DNA from: Macrococcus bovicus
GTDB lineage: Bacteria > Bacillota > Bacilli > Staphylococcales > Staphylococcaceae
Direction: 5' to 3'
NCBI RefSeq assembly: GCF_004359575.1
Contig: NZ_SCWF01000003.1
Span: forward strand, 124,001-188,000
DNA: 64,000 bases
The stretch's first letter is position 1. Each line of letters starts with the position of its first letter. The notes beneath the pieces are model-generated. The model ran no database searches. It was not told where the DNA came from and worked only from the letters and a program-made list of their open reading frames with translations. Below are positions 1-8,557 of the stretch, one piece after another. The position numbers and the translations under genes are program-made.

Positions 1-258
1 GGCTTCGGTGAAGTGCCTGATCCAGTTCGTCAGTTCCTGAATCGGAACAGTCGTTATCTTGTAGCAGTCGCCAGCAGTGGAAACCGCAACTGGGGTCAGA
101 ATTTCGCCCGGTCAGGTGATCTGATTGCGGCTGAATACCATGTTCCGCTACTCATGAAATTTGAGCTCCATGGCAACGCGCATGACGTACAATTATTCAA
201 CGAAAAGGTGGATGAAGTAAATGAAAGTCTTAGACGACAAACAGTACAATCATATTGA
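1..258 (+). CDS. nrdI: NrdI, flavodoxin-like activator of class Ib RNR (5' end outside window)
   Basis: The reading frame is open from the first base and ends at a TGA at 256-258, so only the C-terminal 85 codons are present. NrdI is a small FMN protein that supplies oxidant for assembly of the dimanganese-tyrosyl radical cofactor of NrdF. The visible part starts [13 protein letters not shown] and contains a GNRNWGQNF stretch typical of NrdI. The nrdE start lies inside its last codons (38-nt overlap), the usual translational coupling of nrdI-nrdE-nrdF. The promoter and any NrdR box would lie upstream of the window. Confidence 0.9.
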   Translation, partial: GFGEVPDPVRQFLNRNSRYLVAVASSGNRNWGQNFARSGDLIAAEYHVPLLMKFELHGNAHDVQLFNEKVDEVNESLRRQTVQSY

Positions 259-2326
259 ACTTAATAACCAGGTGACAAAGCGTCGTGCAGATGGCTTCTT
301 TGATATCGACAAAGATCAGGATGCCCTTGCTGTCTACTTAGAGGAAATCAATGACAAGACTATTCATTTTGATTCACCCCTTGAACGACTCCATTATCTA
401 GTCGACAATCAGTTCTATTATAATCTGTTTGAGGATTATTCTGAGACTGACCTTGAAGAAATTATCGCTTATGCAGAACGTCTGCCGTTTAAGTTCGCGA
501 GTTATATGTCTGCAAGTAAGTTCTTCAAGGATTATTCGCTGAAGACAAATGATAAAAAAGCCTACCTCGAAGATTATAAAGAACACGTTGTAATTGTCAG
601 TCTCTACCTGGCGAAAGGCCATAAAGAGAAAGCGAAGGAACTCATCAATGCTATGGTCGAGCAACGTTACCAGCCGGCCACCCCGACCTTCTTGAATGCA
701 GGCCGTGCGCGCCGTGGTGAACTTGTATCGTGTTTCCTGCTGGAGGTAGATGACTCTCTGAACTCTATCAACTATATCGATTCAACAGCGAAACAACTGT
801 CTAAGATCGGCGGCGGTGTTGCCATCAATCTCTCAAAACTTCGTGCCCGTGGTGAAGCAATCAAAGGCATCAAAGGTGTCGCAAAAGGTGTGCTGCCGGT
901 TGCCAAAGCATTAGAAGGCGGCTTCAGTTATGCCGATCAGCTGGGTCAGCGTCCGGGAGCAGGAGCGGTCTACCTCAATATCTTCCATTATGATGTGCTC
1001 GAGTTTTTAGATACTAAGAAAGTCAACGCCGATGAAGATTTACGTCTTTCTACTATCTCAACAGGGCTCATTGTCCCTTCTAAGTTCTTTGAGCTGGCAA
1101 AAGAAGGCAAGGACTTCTTTATGTTCGCGCCTCATACAGTAGAAGCGGAATACGGACAGACATTGGATGATATCAATTTGGATGAGATGTATGACAAATT
1201 AGTGGCAAACCCTAATATTATGAAGAAATCTAAAGATGCGCGTGAAATGCTCAACATGATTGCACAGACTCAGCTGCAGTCCGGGTACCCATACTTAATG
1301 TTCAAAGATAATGCCAATAAAGTCCATGCCAACAGCAATATCGGGCAGATCAAGATGAGTAATCTATGCACGGAGATTTTCCAGCTGCAGGAAACGTCTG
1401 TTATCAACGATTACGGCACTGATGATGAGATTAAACGTGATATTTCATGCAATTTAGGTTCACTGAACATCGTCAACGTCATGGAATCACGTAAAGTGCG
1501 TGAATCAGTGCATACAGGTATGGATGCACTGACAACTGTCAGTGATGAAGCTGACATCAAGAATGCGCCGGGTGTCGCAAAAGCGAACCGGGAGTTACAT
1601 TCTGTCGGACTCGGTGTGATGAATCTGCATGGTTATCTCGCTAAAAATAAGATTGCGTATGAATCAGAAGAAGCTAAAGACTTTGCCAATACATTCTTTA
1701 TGATGATGAACTACTATTCCATCGAACGATCAATGGAAATTGCCAAAGAACGTCAGGAAGTCTACGCTGACTTTGAAAAATCAGATTATAAATCCGGGGT
1801 GTATTTCGAGAAATATATCAAGGAGAGCTTTGCACCTCAATCAGAGAAAGTACAGGCACTTTTTGAAGGCATTCATATTCCGACACAAGAAGACTGGCAA
1901 GCACTGAGTGCCCAGGTAAAAGAGCACGGGCTCTTCCATGCATACCGCTTAGCGATTGCGCCGACACAAAGTATTTCATATGTCCAGAACGCCACAAGTT
2001 CGGTCATGCCGATTGTTGATCAGATTGAGCGTCGTACATATGGGAATGCTGAAACCTTCTATCCGATGCCGTTCTTATCACCAGAGACGATGTGGTTCTA
2101 CAAATCAGCTTTCAGTACGGATCAGATGAAACTGATTGACTTAATCGCAACAATTCAGCAGCATATCGATCAAGGTATTTCTACTATCTTGTTCGTCAAT
2201 TCTGAGATTTCTACGCGTGAACTTTCACGACTCTACGTTTATGCCCATCATAAAGGACTTAAATCACTTTACTATACACGTAACAAACTACTGAGCGTTG
2301 AAGAATGTACAAGTTGTGCAATCTAA
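221..2326 (+). CDS. nrdE: Class Ib ribonucleoside-diphosphate reductase, alpha subunit
   Basis: This is the 701-residue catalytic subunit that reduces ribonucleoside diphosphates to deoxy forms, acting with NrdF in the cytoplasm. It is near identical in layout to staphylococcal NrdE: the [15 protein letters not shown] segment near residue 150, the NLCTEI and CNLGS active-site regions in the middle, and the C-terminal redox pair ECTSC that exchanges with NrdH or thioredoxin. The ATG at 221 overlaps the end of nrdI and follows AAGGTGG at a normal distance. The start also matches the [12 protein letters not shown]-terminus of the family. nrdF begins 26 nt downstream. Confidence 0.97.
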   Translation: MKVLDDKQYNHIELNNQVTKRRADGFFDIDKDQDALAVYLEEINDKTIHFDSPLERLHYLVDNQFYYNLFEDYSETDLEEIIAYAERLPFKFASYMSASKFFKDYSLKTNDKKAYLEDYKEHVVIVSLYLAKGHKEKAKELINAMVEQRYQPATPTFLNAGRARRGELVSCFLLEVDDSLNSINYIDSTAKQLSKIGGGVAINLSKLRARGEAIKGIKGVAKGVLPVAKALEGGFSYADQLGQRPGAGAVYLNIFHYDVLEFLDTKKVNADEDLRLSTISTGLIVPSKFFELAKEGKDFFMFAPHTVEAEYGQTLDDINLDEMYDKLVANPNIMKKSKDAREMLNMIAQTQLQSGYPYLMFKDNANKVHANSNIGQIKMSNLCTEIFQLQETSVINDYGTDDEIKRDISCNLGSLNIVNVMESRKVRESVHTGMDALTTVSDEADIKNAPGVAKANRELHSVGLGVMNLHGYLAKNKIAYESEEAKDFANTFFMMMNYYSIERSMEIAKERQEVYADFEKSDYKSGVYFEKYIKESFAPQSEKVQALFEGIHIPTQEDWQALSAQVKEHGLFHAYRLAIAPTQSISYVQNATSSVMPIVDQIERRTYGNAETFYPMPFLSPETMWFYKSAFSTDQMKLIDLIATIQQHIDQGISTILFVNSEISTRELSRLYVYAHHKGLKSLYYTRNKLLSVEECTSCAI

Positions 2327-2352
2327 CTAATTAATGCAAGGATGGATTAAAG

Positions 2353-3318
2353 ATGAAAGCAGTAAACTGGAATACACAGGAAGATATGACTAACATGTTC
2401 TGGCGTCAGAATATCTCGCAGATGTGGGTGGAAACAGAATTTAAGGTTTCTAAAGATATCGCCAGCTGGAAAGAGCTGACAGAAGACGAAAAGTATACAT
2501 TCAATCACGCTCTGGCCGGTCTGACAGGTCTCGATACCCAGCAAGCTGATGATGGCATGCCGCTCATTATGATGCATACAACTGATCTGCGCAAAAAGGC
2601 GGTCTACTCCTTTATGGGGATGATGGAGAATATCCATGCGAAAAGTTATTCTCATATCTTCACGACGCTCCTGCCATCAAATGAAACAGATGAGCTGTTG
2701 AACGAGTGGGTACCAAGTGAGCCTCATTTGACTTATAAAGCCAACCGTATTTTAGAGAAATATCATAAACTCTGGACGAAGGAAGCGAGTGTTTATGATC
2801 AGTATATGGCGCGTGTGGCATCTGTATTCCTGGAAACATTCCTCTTCTACAGTGGCTTCTACTATCCACTGTACTTAGCCGGCCAGGGCAGAATGACCAC
2901 TTCAGGTGAAATCATCCGTAAGATCCTGCTCGATGAATCGATTCATGGTGTCTTTACAGGACTGGATGCACAGAGCCTGCGCAATGAATTATCAGAAGAT
3001 GATAAGCTGAGAGCGGATAAAGAAATGTATGCAATGCTGGATGATCTGTACCGCAATGAGGCGTCATATACACGTGAACTATATAATCGTGTCGGGCTGA
3101 CAGAAGACGTACTGAATTATGTGAAATATAACGGGAACAAAGCGCTTGCTAACTTAGGATTTGAACCTTACTTCGAAGAACGTGGCTTCAATCCAATCAT
3201 CGAGAATGCACTGAATACAAGTACCAAGAACCATGATTTCTTCAGTGTGAAAGGTGATGGCTACGTGCTCGCACTAAATGTTGAAGCACTGACAGACGAA
3301 GATTTCATATTTGAATAA
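2353..3318 (+). CDS. nrdF: Class Ib ribonucleoside-diphosphate reductase, beta subunit
   Basis: This is the 321-residue radical-bearing subunit, the partner of NrdE. Metal-ligand and radical segments typical of NrdF are visible, including the ENIHAKSYS region and DESIHGVF. It is the last gene of nrdIEF: an intrinsic terminator follows its stop codon directly. Length and sequence match staphylococcal NrdF with nothing unusual. In S. aureus, as I recall, the sst siderophore genes follow nrdF. Here a repeat array and zinc-related genes occupy that position. Confidence 0.97.
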   Translation: MKAVNWNTQEDMTNMFWRQNISQMWVETEFKVSKDIASWKELTEDEKYTFNHALAGLTGLDTQQADDGMPLIMMHTTDLRKKAVYSFMGMMENIHAKSYSHIFTTLLPSNETDELLNEWVPSEPHLTYKANRILEKYHKLWTKEASVYDQYMARVASVFLETFLFYSGFYYPLYLAGQGRMTTSGEIIRKILLDESIHGVFTGLDAQSLRNELSEDDKLRADKEMYAMLDDLYRNEASYTRELYNRVGLTEDVLNYVKYNGNKALANLGFEPYFEERGFNPIIENALNTSTKNHDFFSVKGDGYVLALNVEALTDEDFIFE

Positions 3319-3322
3319 AATG

Positions 3323-3358
3323 AACCCATCACAATGTGTATATTGTGATGGGTTTTTT
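3323..3358 (+). terminator. Intrinsic terminator of nrdIEF
   Basis: A perfect 12-bp stem, AACCCATCACAA paired with TTGTGATGGGTT around an 8-nt loop, is followed by a T run just after the nrdF stop. Confidence 0.93.
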
Positions 3359-3380
3359 AGAGCAAATTGTATAGCAGCCG

Positions 3381-3603
3381 AGCAACGTCCCGCAAAGTGA
3401 ATCTGCGGGACGATACGCGGTGTAAAGCATCTTCATATGAAGAGCAACGTCCCGCAAAGTGAATCTGCGGGACGATACGCGGTGTAAAGCATCTTCATAT
3501 GAAGAGCAACATCCCGCAAAATGGATCTGCGGGACGATACGCGGTGTAAAGCATCTTCATATGAAGAGCAACGTCCCGCAAAGTGGATCTGCGGGACGTT
3601 GCT
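3381..3603. repeat. Tandem 62-bp palindromic repeats (three full units plus a 37-nt terminal unit)
   Basis: Units begin at 3381, 3443, 3505 and 3567, exactly 62 bp apart. Each full unit holds a hairpin (GTCCCGCA / TGCGGGAC around a 9-nt loop) and a perfect 12-bp palindrome CTTCATATGAAG (3431, 3493, 3555). The fourth unit is cut short but has the longest stem, 14 bp (AGCAACGTCCCGCA / TGCGGGACGTTGCT, 3567-3603). The units differ by only a few substitutions. The array sits between the nrdF terminator and the end of rpmG, which faces it. No coding potential is convincing across it. It is not CRISPR, because the segments between hairpins are identical. Confidence 0.92.
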
Positions 3604-3625
3604 CATTCGAATCTCATAACTTTTC

Positions 3626-3775
3626 TTATTTTGTTTCTCTGTGCAGGGTATATTTCTTTAAACGTGGACAGTATTTCATCAGTTCGATTCGTTCAGGGTT
3701 ATTACGTTTATTTTTCTTGGTGATATAGTTACGGTCTCCACATTCTGTACAAGCTAAAGTTACATTTACTCTCAT
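3626..3775 (-). CDS. rpmG: 50S ribosomal protein L33
   Basis: This 49-residue ribosomal protein is easily missed because of its size. It begins [18 protein letters not shown] and ends YTLHRETK, the L33 signature. C9 and C12 form one CxxC pair. Only C36 remains of the second pair (YCPRLKK), so the zinc ribbon is incomplete. A GGGAG Shine-Dalgarno lies 9 nt upstream. The gene starts 17 nt after the COG0523 GTPase stop on the same strand, so it is probably cotranscribed from the Zur-type promoter. Zur-controlled L33 paralogues that replace zinc-binding L33 are known in Bacillus; that role here is inference. Confidence 0.93.
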   Translation of the reverse strand: MRVNVTLACTECGDRNYITKKNKRNNPERIELMKYCPRLKKYTLHRETK

Positions 3776-3792
3776 TTTAATGTCTCCCTATA

Positions 3793-4986
3793 TTATAGTA
3801 TGATTTCTGCATTGTTTTCTTCTACCGTATATGCTGGCAGAGGGTCAGGCATCTGAGACCAGTCTTGCGTCATTTCTTCATCTGTCAAAAGAGACTCATC
3901 CAGTGCCTGGATAATCGCTGACTGATCCATTTCTATTCCAATGAAGACAAGTTCAGTCTGTCGATCTCCGTAAACCTTATCCCATCGCGCAGCCAGAGTA
4001 GGATCTTCCTGCATTTCGAGCGCAATATCCTTATCGCTATATGTCGCTATCCATTCACCGGCGCCTTGCAGCTGAATCGAGTTCCCGGCCTGCGACAGTA
4101 AGCCGCACATATTATTTCTTGTTGCGAGCCAGTAGAATCCTTTAGAGCGCACAACGGTGAGCGGGAAATTCTCCAGAAATGTCAGAAAGCGCTCAGCATG
4201 AAAAGGTTTTCTTCTCCGGTATACAAAGGATGCAATTCCATATTCTTCAGTCTCTGGCATGTGTTCCGAGTTCAGTTCTTTAATCCAGCCAGCACTTTGA
4301 CTCGCTTTCTCAAAATCAAATAGATTCGTATTCAAGATGAGATTAAGATCGATTACTGAGTCCTGAGTACCGTAAATCTTCGCATCTGGATTTAACTGCA
4401 TAAGCAGCCTTTTTAACTCTTCACAGTCATCCGTTGTGATTAAATCAATCTTGTTAAGCAGAATGACGTTTGCGAATTCTATTTGATCGATAAGTAAATC
4501 AATGACTTCGCGGTCATCTGTTCCATCATTGCCCATCTGGCGGTCTGCGAGTGATTCTCCGGACGCGAAATCATGCCAGAACTGGTGAGCATCTACAACT
4601 GTCACCATTGTATCAAGGACAGTATTGTCAGATAATTTGATACCTAACACTTCGTCTTCAAGTGTCAATGTCTGGGCGACAGGTAACGGTTCAGAGATAC
4701 CTGTTGATTCGATGACGATATAATCAAGTTGATGTGTCTGAACGAGTTTATCTATTTCAATTAATAAATCTTCACGAAGCGTGCAACATATGCAGCCATT
4801 CTGCAGCTGAATCATTTTTTCATCACTGCGTTTCATGACAGCGAGTTCTGCATCTATATTAACTTCACTCATATCGTTGACAATGACACCGATACGCATA
4901 TTTTGTGTATTGGTTAGAATATGGTTAAGTAGCGTTGTTTTACCGGCCCCTAGAAAGCCACTGAGTACAGTAATTGGGACTGCCAT
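3793..4986 (-). CDS. COG0523/CobW-family GTPase, probable zinc metallochaperone
   Basis: This 397-residue P-loop GTPase has Walker A GFLGAGKT (about residues 10-17), the family metal-binding motif NGCICC (C65, C67, C68), a DEVL/NKID nucleotide-binding core and a CobW C-terminal domain. It resembles Bacillus YciC/ZagA, which deliver or help acquire zinc in deficiency. A Zur-type operator lies just upstream of its ribosome-binding site and rpmG follows in the same operon, so a zinc-starvation role is well supported by context. The exact client protein cannot be told from sequence. Confidence 0.9.
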   Translation of the reverse strand: MAVPITVLSGFLGAGKTTLLNHILTNTQNMRIGVIVNDMSEVNIDAELAVMKRSDEKMIQLQNGCICCTLREDLLIEIDKLVQTHQLDYIVIESTGISEPLPVAQTLTLEDEVLGIKLSDNTVLDTMVTVVDAHQFWHDFASGESLADRQMGNDGTDDREVIDLLIDQIEFANVILLNKIDLITTDDCEELKRLLMQLNPDAKIYGTQDSVIDLNLILNTNLFDFEKASQSAGWIKELNSEHMPETEEYGIASFVYRRRKPFHAERFLTFLENFPLTVVRSKGFYWLATRNNMCGLLSQAGNSIQLQGAGEWIATYSDKDIALEMQEDPTLAARWDKVYGDRQTELVFIGIEMDQSAIIQALDESLLTDEEMTQDWSQMPDPLPAYTVEENNAEIIL

Positions 4987-5001
4987 ACAATCACCTCCAA
5001 T

Positions 5002-5016
5002 TCGTAATAGTTACGA
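5002..5016 (-). promoter_or_regulatory. Zur-type operator upstream of the COG0523 GTPase
   Basis: TCGTAATAGTTACGA matches the Bacillus Zur 7-1-7 box TCGTAATNATTACGA at all but one fixed position. AT-rich flanks (TTTA on the right) extend the match. It lies 16-30 nt upstream of the GTPase start, where bound repressor would block the promoter. Confidence 0.8.
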
Positions 5017-5184
5017 TTTATTATATTACGCTATTTCTCTACAAAAGTAAAGTGATTATTTTAATTTTGTCAGAAATAGTAACAATAAGATGAACAGCAG
5101 TTGCTGTCACGATTTCGACATTGATTAATGGAGGAAGAATCAAGATAATAGGAAATGACTGACAAATAGAAAGGGAGTTATACA

Positions 5185-5898
5185 ATGAAAAAAATAGTCG
5201 TTATCCTGTCTGCCGGCCTGATACTTGCTGCGTGCGGTCAGACTGAAGAAAAGCATGACCATGCCAAACAGGAGACAGCATCAGTAGAGCCTGTTAAAGT
5301 GGCTCTCAGCGTCCCGGAAAAAGCGGAAGCAGGTCATGAAGTTAAATTGACAGCAAAAGTTACACAGAACGGAAAAGCAATCAATGATGCTGACGAAGTT
5401 ATGTTTGAAATCATCAAAGATGGAGACAAAGACAAATCGACTAAAAAAATGGTGAAAGAAGCTAAAGATGGTGTCTATGAACTGCCTTATACATTTGATA
5501 AGGATGGCAGCTATCAGGTCATCAGTCACGTCACAGCTAAAAGTCAGCATACTATGCCGGATAAAACGATTTTGATTGGCGAAGCTAAACATAACGAACA
5601 TGCGCATCACGAAGGTGCTATTCACGTGATGCCGATTAAAGCCGTGAAAGGTGAACCGACTGACTTCATGATCCACGTAAAAGATGAAGCGGGTAAAGCG
5701 AAAGAAAAACTGATGACGCGTTTAGAAGTGATGATGCCTGACGGTAAAACTAAATGGGTTGACCTGAAAGAAACAAAAGCGGGTCAGTATGAAGGCCAGG
5801 AAACATTTGATGAAGCTGGGAAATATACAGTGACCGCACATGCGGAAAATAAAGAAGGTTTCCACGTCCATACAGAGGCGACGTTCACATTAAAATAA
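5185..5898 (+). CDS. His-rich lipoprotein with two YtkA-like domains
   Basis: This is a 237-residue secreted lipoprotein: signal LSAGLILAAC with lipobox cysteine C17, then a HDHAKQ segment and two Ig-like YtkA/FixH-type repeats (about 35-125 and 140-237). Both repeats share GxY and a DGSY/AGKYTV pattern near their ends. Histidines cluster after the signal, between the domains (KHNEHAHHEGAIH) and near the end (FHVH), suggesting metal binding at the cell surface. It stands between a Zur-controlled GTPase and a CDF exporter, so zinc or copper handling is plausible but unproven. It has its own GGGAG ribosome-binding site and shares a bidirectional terminator with the next gene. Confidence 0.85.
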   Translation: MKKIVVILSAGLILAACGQTEEKHDHAKQETASVEPVKVALSVPEKAEAGHEVKLTAKVTQNGKAINDADEVMFEIIKDGDKDKSTKKMVKEAKDGVYELPYTFDKDGSYQVISHVTAKSQHTMPDKTILIGEAKHNEHAHHEGAIHVMPIKAVKGEPTDFMIHVKDEAGKAKEKLMTRLEVMMPDGKTKWVDLKETKAGQYEGQETFDEAGKYTVTAHAENKEGFHVHTEATFTLK

Positions 5899-5924
5899 GA
5901 GACAGGCGGCTGCCTGTCTCTTAT
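5895..5924. terminator. Bidirectional terminator between the YtkA-like gene and the CDF exporter
   Basis: A 13-bp perfect stem (ATAAGAGACAGGC / GCCTGTCTCTTAT, loop GGCT) overlaps the stop codons of both convergent genes. Confidence 0.85.
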
Positions 5925-6868
5925 TTGATTTGTGCGAAATAAGGGTCATCCAAGTGATTGGCCTGAAGATGTTCGACCTGTAAAGTAGTATGATCGAGCT
6001 TGTAGGTTTCCTTCAGCATCGCCGCCAGCTCATTGATGACCTGATAGTTCTCAGCGTCACTTCTGTTATCCACGACGACGTGGGCAGACAGATTATAATG
6101 ACCGGTTGTAATAGCGGATAAATGGAACTCGTGGACATCCAGGACATTCGGATGCTCTTTCATCCGCGCGATGATTTCATCTGTATCCAATCCATCAGGC
6201 ACTTTCTCCATCAGAATATCCCAGGCGTTCTTAACGATCTTATAACCACCGCGGAAGATGATAAGTGAAATCAAAATACTTAGGATAGGGTCAATCAGCA
6301 CCCAGTGCGTGAAATAGATGACCACAACGGCAACAATGACGCCGACAGAATTTAAAAGGTCACCGATGAAATGCCAGAGCGCACTCTGAACATTGATATT
6401 ATCTTCGCCCTTCAATGAGCGGGCAAGGATAAGGGTCAGGATGATGTTAACCACCAGACCGATCAGTGAGATAGTCAGCATCAGTTTCACATCGACTTGC
6501 TGTGGATGCACAATACGCATAATGCCTTCATAACAGATACCGAGAGCGATGACGACAAGGGCAAGCCCGTTGAGCAGTGCCGCCAGAATTTCAAGTCTTA
6601 AGTAGCCGAAGGTATAACGGGCAGTAGGGGCTTTTGCTGCGAAGTAAATCGCAATCATCGACAGCCCAAGTGCTAATACATCGCTCAGCATATGGGCAGA
6701 GTCAGACAGAAGGGCGAGTGAGTTCGACAGGATACCGCCGACAACTTCAACAACTGTAAAAAATAAAGTGATTAAAAGAGACGCCCAGAGCGTCTTTTTG
6801 GAGCCTTGCTGTTCTTTTAGGTGTTCAACGTGATGATAGTAATGAGGCTGACTGTATGTTTTTCTCAT
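5921..6868 (-). CDS. czcD: Cation diffusion facilitator, zinc/divalent cation exporter
   Basis: This is a 315-residue CDF transporter with about six membrane helices (roughly residues 28-210) and a cytoplasmic C-terminal domain. The metal-site motifs SDSAHMLSD in helix 2 and HFIGDLLNS in helix 5 are intact, the H/D pattern of zinc-type CDFs. The N-terminus carries PHYYHHVEH, a short His cluster. It resembles CzcD/ZitB and staphylococcal CzrB, which export Zn(II) in exchange for protons. There is no linked czrA-type repressor. The AAGGAG ribosome-binding site lies inside the end of a decayed upstream reading frame. Confidence 0.92.
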   Translation of the reverse strand: MRKTYSQPHYYHHVEHLKEQQGSKKTLWASLLITLFFTVVEVVGGILSNSLALLSDSAHMLSDVLALGLSMIAIYFAAKAPTARYTFGYLRLEILAALLNGLALVVIALGICYEGIMRIVHPQQVDVKLMLTISLIGLVVNIILTLILARSLKGEDNINVQSALWHFIGDLLNSVGVIVAVVVIYFTHWVLIDPILSILISLIIFRGGYKIVKNAWDILMEKVPDGLDTDEIIARMKEHPNVLDVHEFHLSAITTGHYNLSAHVVVDNRSDAENYQVINELAAMLKETYKLDHTTLQVEHLQANHLDDPYFAQIK

Positions 6869-6870
6869 AG

Positions 6871-7011
6871 TTATTCTCCTTGAGTTGCAGTGATTTTATT
6901 ATTCTCATATACAATTCTACCCCCAAGGTGACCTGTGTAAGCAAGGAAGCCGCTGCCAAGTACAGAAAGAACATGGAAGTAAGCGCCTTTTGTATTTCTG
7001 ACAGTCAGAAT
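6871..7011 (-). pseudogene. Remnant of a DUF2231-like membrane protein (C-terminal fragment)
   Basis: Read on the minus strand, this frame gives about 46 residues without a start codon, containing GAYFHVLSVLGSGFLAYTG and the stretch FLAYTGHLGGRIVYE. It ends TATQGE-stop at 6871-6873, just before czcD. The YTGHLGGxxVYE pattern resembles the last transmembrane segment of DUF2231 family proteins. A TAG (7012-7014) and further stops precede it in frame, so the rest of the gene is gone. Family assignment is from memory of the motif; a chance reading frame is possible but unlikely given the protein-like sequence. Confidence 0.5.
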
Positions 7012-7036
7012 CTAAATCAGTATTCACACTCCTATC

Positions 7037-7067
7037 AAAAAAGCAGCAGATTAGTCTGCTGCTTTTT
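7037..7067 (-). terminator. Intrinsic terminator of murB
   Basis: Stem GCAGCAGA / TCTGCTGC with loop TTAG is flanked by A5-6 and T5, overlapping the last murB codons. It reads into a T run on the minus strand. Confidence 0.88.
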
Positions 7068-7971
7068 CACCTATTACTCTGACTTCCGGCTGCAATTCCA
7101 CACCGGCATGTTCAAGAACAGTGGCCTGGACATAGGCAATCATCTCTTCATAATCTGTTGCGGTGCCGTTATCGACATTGACGATGAAGCCGGCGTGTTT
7201 GGTGCTGACTTCGACTCCTCCGATACGATGACCTTGCAGACCCGCCTGCTGAATCAGCTGGCCAGCGAAATGGCCGGGGGGTCTTCTGAACACACTGCCG
7301 CATGACGGATATTCAAGCGGCTGCTTTTCTTCACGTCGCTGCGTCAGGTCATCCATTTTAGCTTGAATGACAGTGACATCACCGCGTTCTAGCTTGAATG
7401 TAGCTTCAAGGACAACAAGATGCTGACTCTGTATAGAACTCGTTCTGTAATCCAGTTCGAGTTCTTCCTTGGAAAGAGTCAGGATGTCACCTTCTTCATT
7501 GACCACTTTCGCGTGGTCGATACAATCTTTGACTTCGCCGCCATATGCTCCGGCGTTCATATAGACAGCTCCGCCGATTGAGCCGGGTATCCCGCAAGCG
7601 AATTCCAGCCCGGTCAGATGATGGTCACGTGCGATTCTTGAGACCTCGATAATAGCTGCCCCGCTTCCTGCGATGATCTGATCATATTCGACCTGGACAT
7701 CAGTGAAGTTGAGGAGGCTCAGAACGATGCCGCGGATACCGCCATCCCGGATGATGATATTTGAGCCGTTACCCAGAAAGGTGACCGGAATGTCGTGTTT
7801 CTTGGCAAACTTCATAATGAGACTGACTTCTTCGTAGCGATGGGGTGAAATATAGAGGTCGGCATGGCCGCCGGTTTTAGTATAGGTATATTTCTTCAGG
7901 GATTCGTCTACTTTAATCCGTTCACGTGGGATAAGAGTGGACAGTTCTTCTAGTAATGAATTTTCAATCAT
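7051..7971 (-). CDS. murB: UDP-N-acetylenolpyruvoylglucosamine reductase
   Basis: This 306-residue FAD enzyme reduces UDP-GlcNAc-enolpyruvate to UDP-MurNAc in peptidoglycan precursor synthesis. The [44 protein letters not shown] and [10 protein letters not shown] motifs are all present; the serine in PSCGSVF is the proton donor. I place the start at the ATG at 7969-7971, which follows AAAGGG at about 9 nt; a longer frame would need a TTG and has no ribosome-binding site. It is close to S. aureus MurB along its whole length. Confidence 0.96.
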   Translation of the reverse strand: MIENSLLEELSTLIPRERIKVDESLKKYTYTKTGGHADLYISPHRYEEVSLIMKFAKKHDIPVTFLGNGSNIIIRDGGIRGIVLSLLNFTDVQVEYDQIIAGSGAAIIEVSRIARDHHLTGLEFACGIPGSIGGAVYMNAGAYGGEVKDCIDHAKVVNEEGDILTLSKEELELDYRTSSIQSQHLVVLEATFKLERGDVTVIQAKMDDLTQRREEKQPLEYPSCGSVFRRPPGHFAGQLIQQAGLQGHRIGGVEVSTKHAGFIVNVDNGTATDYEEMIAYVQATVLEHAGVELQPEVRVIGEKAAD

Positions 7972-8015
7972 GGCGTTCGCCCTTTCGTACAATCTTAATA
8001 ACCATTATAGCAATT

Positions 8016-8480
8016 TTAATGCTTATTTGCGATACGCAGCCTGAACCAGTCTGCTTTGGCTGATTCATAATCTTTCTTTTGCAGGTGCCGGATACTTGCT
8101 TTATAGGCCCTGAACTCTGCAGCCAACGCTTCAGACTCGGTAAGCATGTCCTGAGCAGCCTGGTAATGAAGAGCTTTAGTGCTTTGATCTTCCACGATGT
8201 GCAGCCGGCATTTTTCCTGCAATGAAATCAGGTCGTGAAACTCACTGAAGACACATTTCTTGTGATAAGGGTGGTGAAGGCGATAAAATCCTGCTTGGTT
8301 GAGGCGTTTCTCGTCAAGTGTGGTCATGGCATGTAAACTCGGTACAATCACCAGGATGTCCATAATTCCTTCGTCACCTAAAGCAGTACTGCCGATATGC
8401 TGAACATCGATTACAGGTGAATCCAGAAGATCCAGCAGCATGCGGCGTTTATCGTTGAATTGGTTCTGAATATCAGTCAT
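8016..8480 (-). CDS. GrpB/UPF0157-family nucleotidyltransferase-like protein
   Basis: This 154-residue protein carries the family core VQHIGSTAL near residue 25, DILVIVPS, YHKKCVF and a C-terminal helical region with DWFRLR. GrpB-family proteins have a nucleotidyltransferase-like fold and no firmly established reaction. The usual GIxxKPIIDI segment is replaced by GIMDILVIV, so the active site may be altered. It sits 44 nt upstream of murB on the same strand, so read-through into murB is possible. Confidence 0.75.
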   Translation of the reverse strand: MTDIQNQFNDKRRMLLDLLDSPVIDVQHIGSTALGDEGIMDILVIVPSLHAMTTLDEKRLNQAGFYRLHHPYHKKCVFSEFHDLISLQEKCRLHIVEDQSTKALHYQAAQDMLTESEALAAEFRAYKASIRHLQKKDYESAKADWFRLRIANKH

Positions 8481-8529
8481 GAAATAACCTCTGTCATTAT
8501 TTAGTATTTATATTGCTGAGCGGTTTAGT

Positions 8530-8535
8530 TATAAT
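8530..8535 (+). promoter_or_regulatory. Probable -10 element upstream of the EIYY lipoprotein
   Basis: TATAAT lies here with TTTATA 17 nt upstream (8507-8512), a plausible sigma-A promoter 23 nt before the lipoprotein start. Confidence 0.5.
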
Positions 8536-8557
8536 AGGGTAAGCAAGGAGTAGATAT

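Noticed and set aside
3381-3603. CRISPR array
   Set aside because: The regions between hairpins are identical in every unit, so there are no unique spacers, and no cas genes are nearby.
3459-3728. Open frame of 89 codons across the repeats
   Set aside because: It is made of the tandem repeat itself, has no ribosome-binding site and runs antisense to rpmG.
5094-5107. Operator ACAGCA-GT-TGCTGT upstream of the His-rich lipoprotein
   Set aside because: A 6-bp palindrome is short, lies about 80 nt before the start and matches no known motif; it may be chance.
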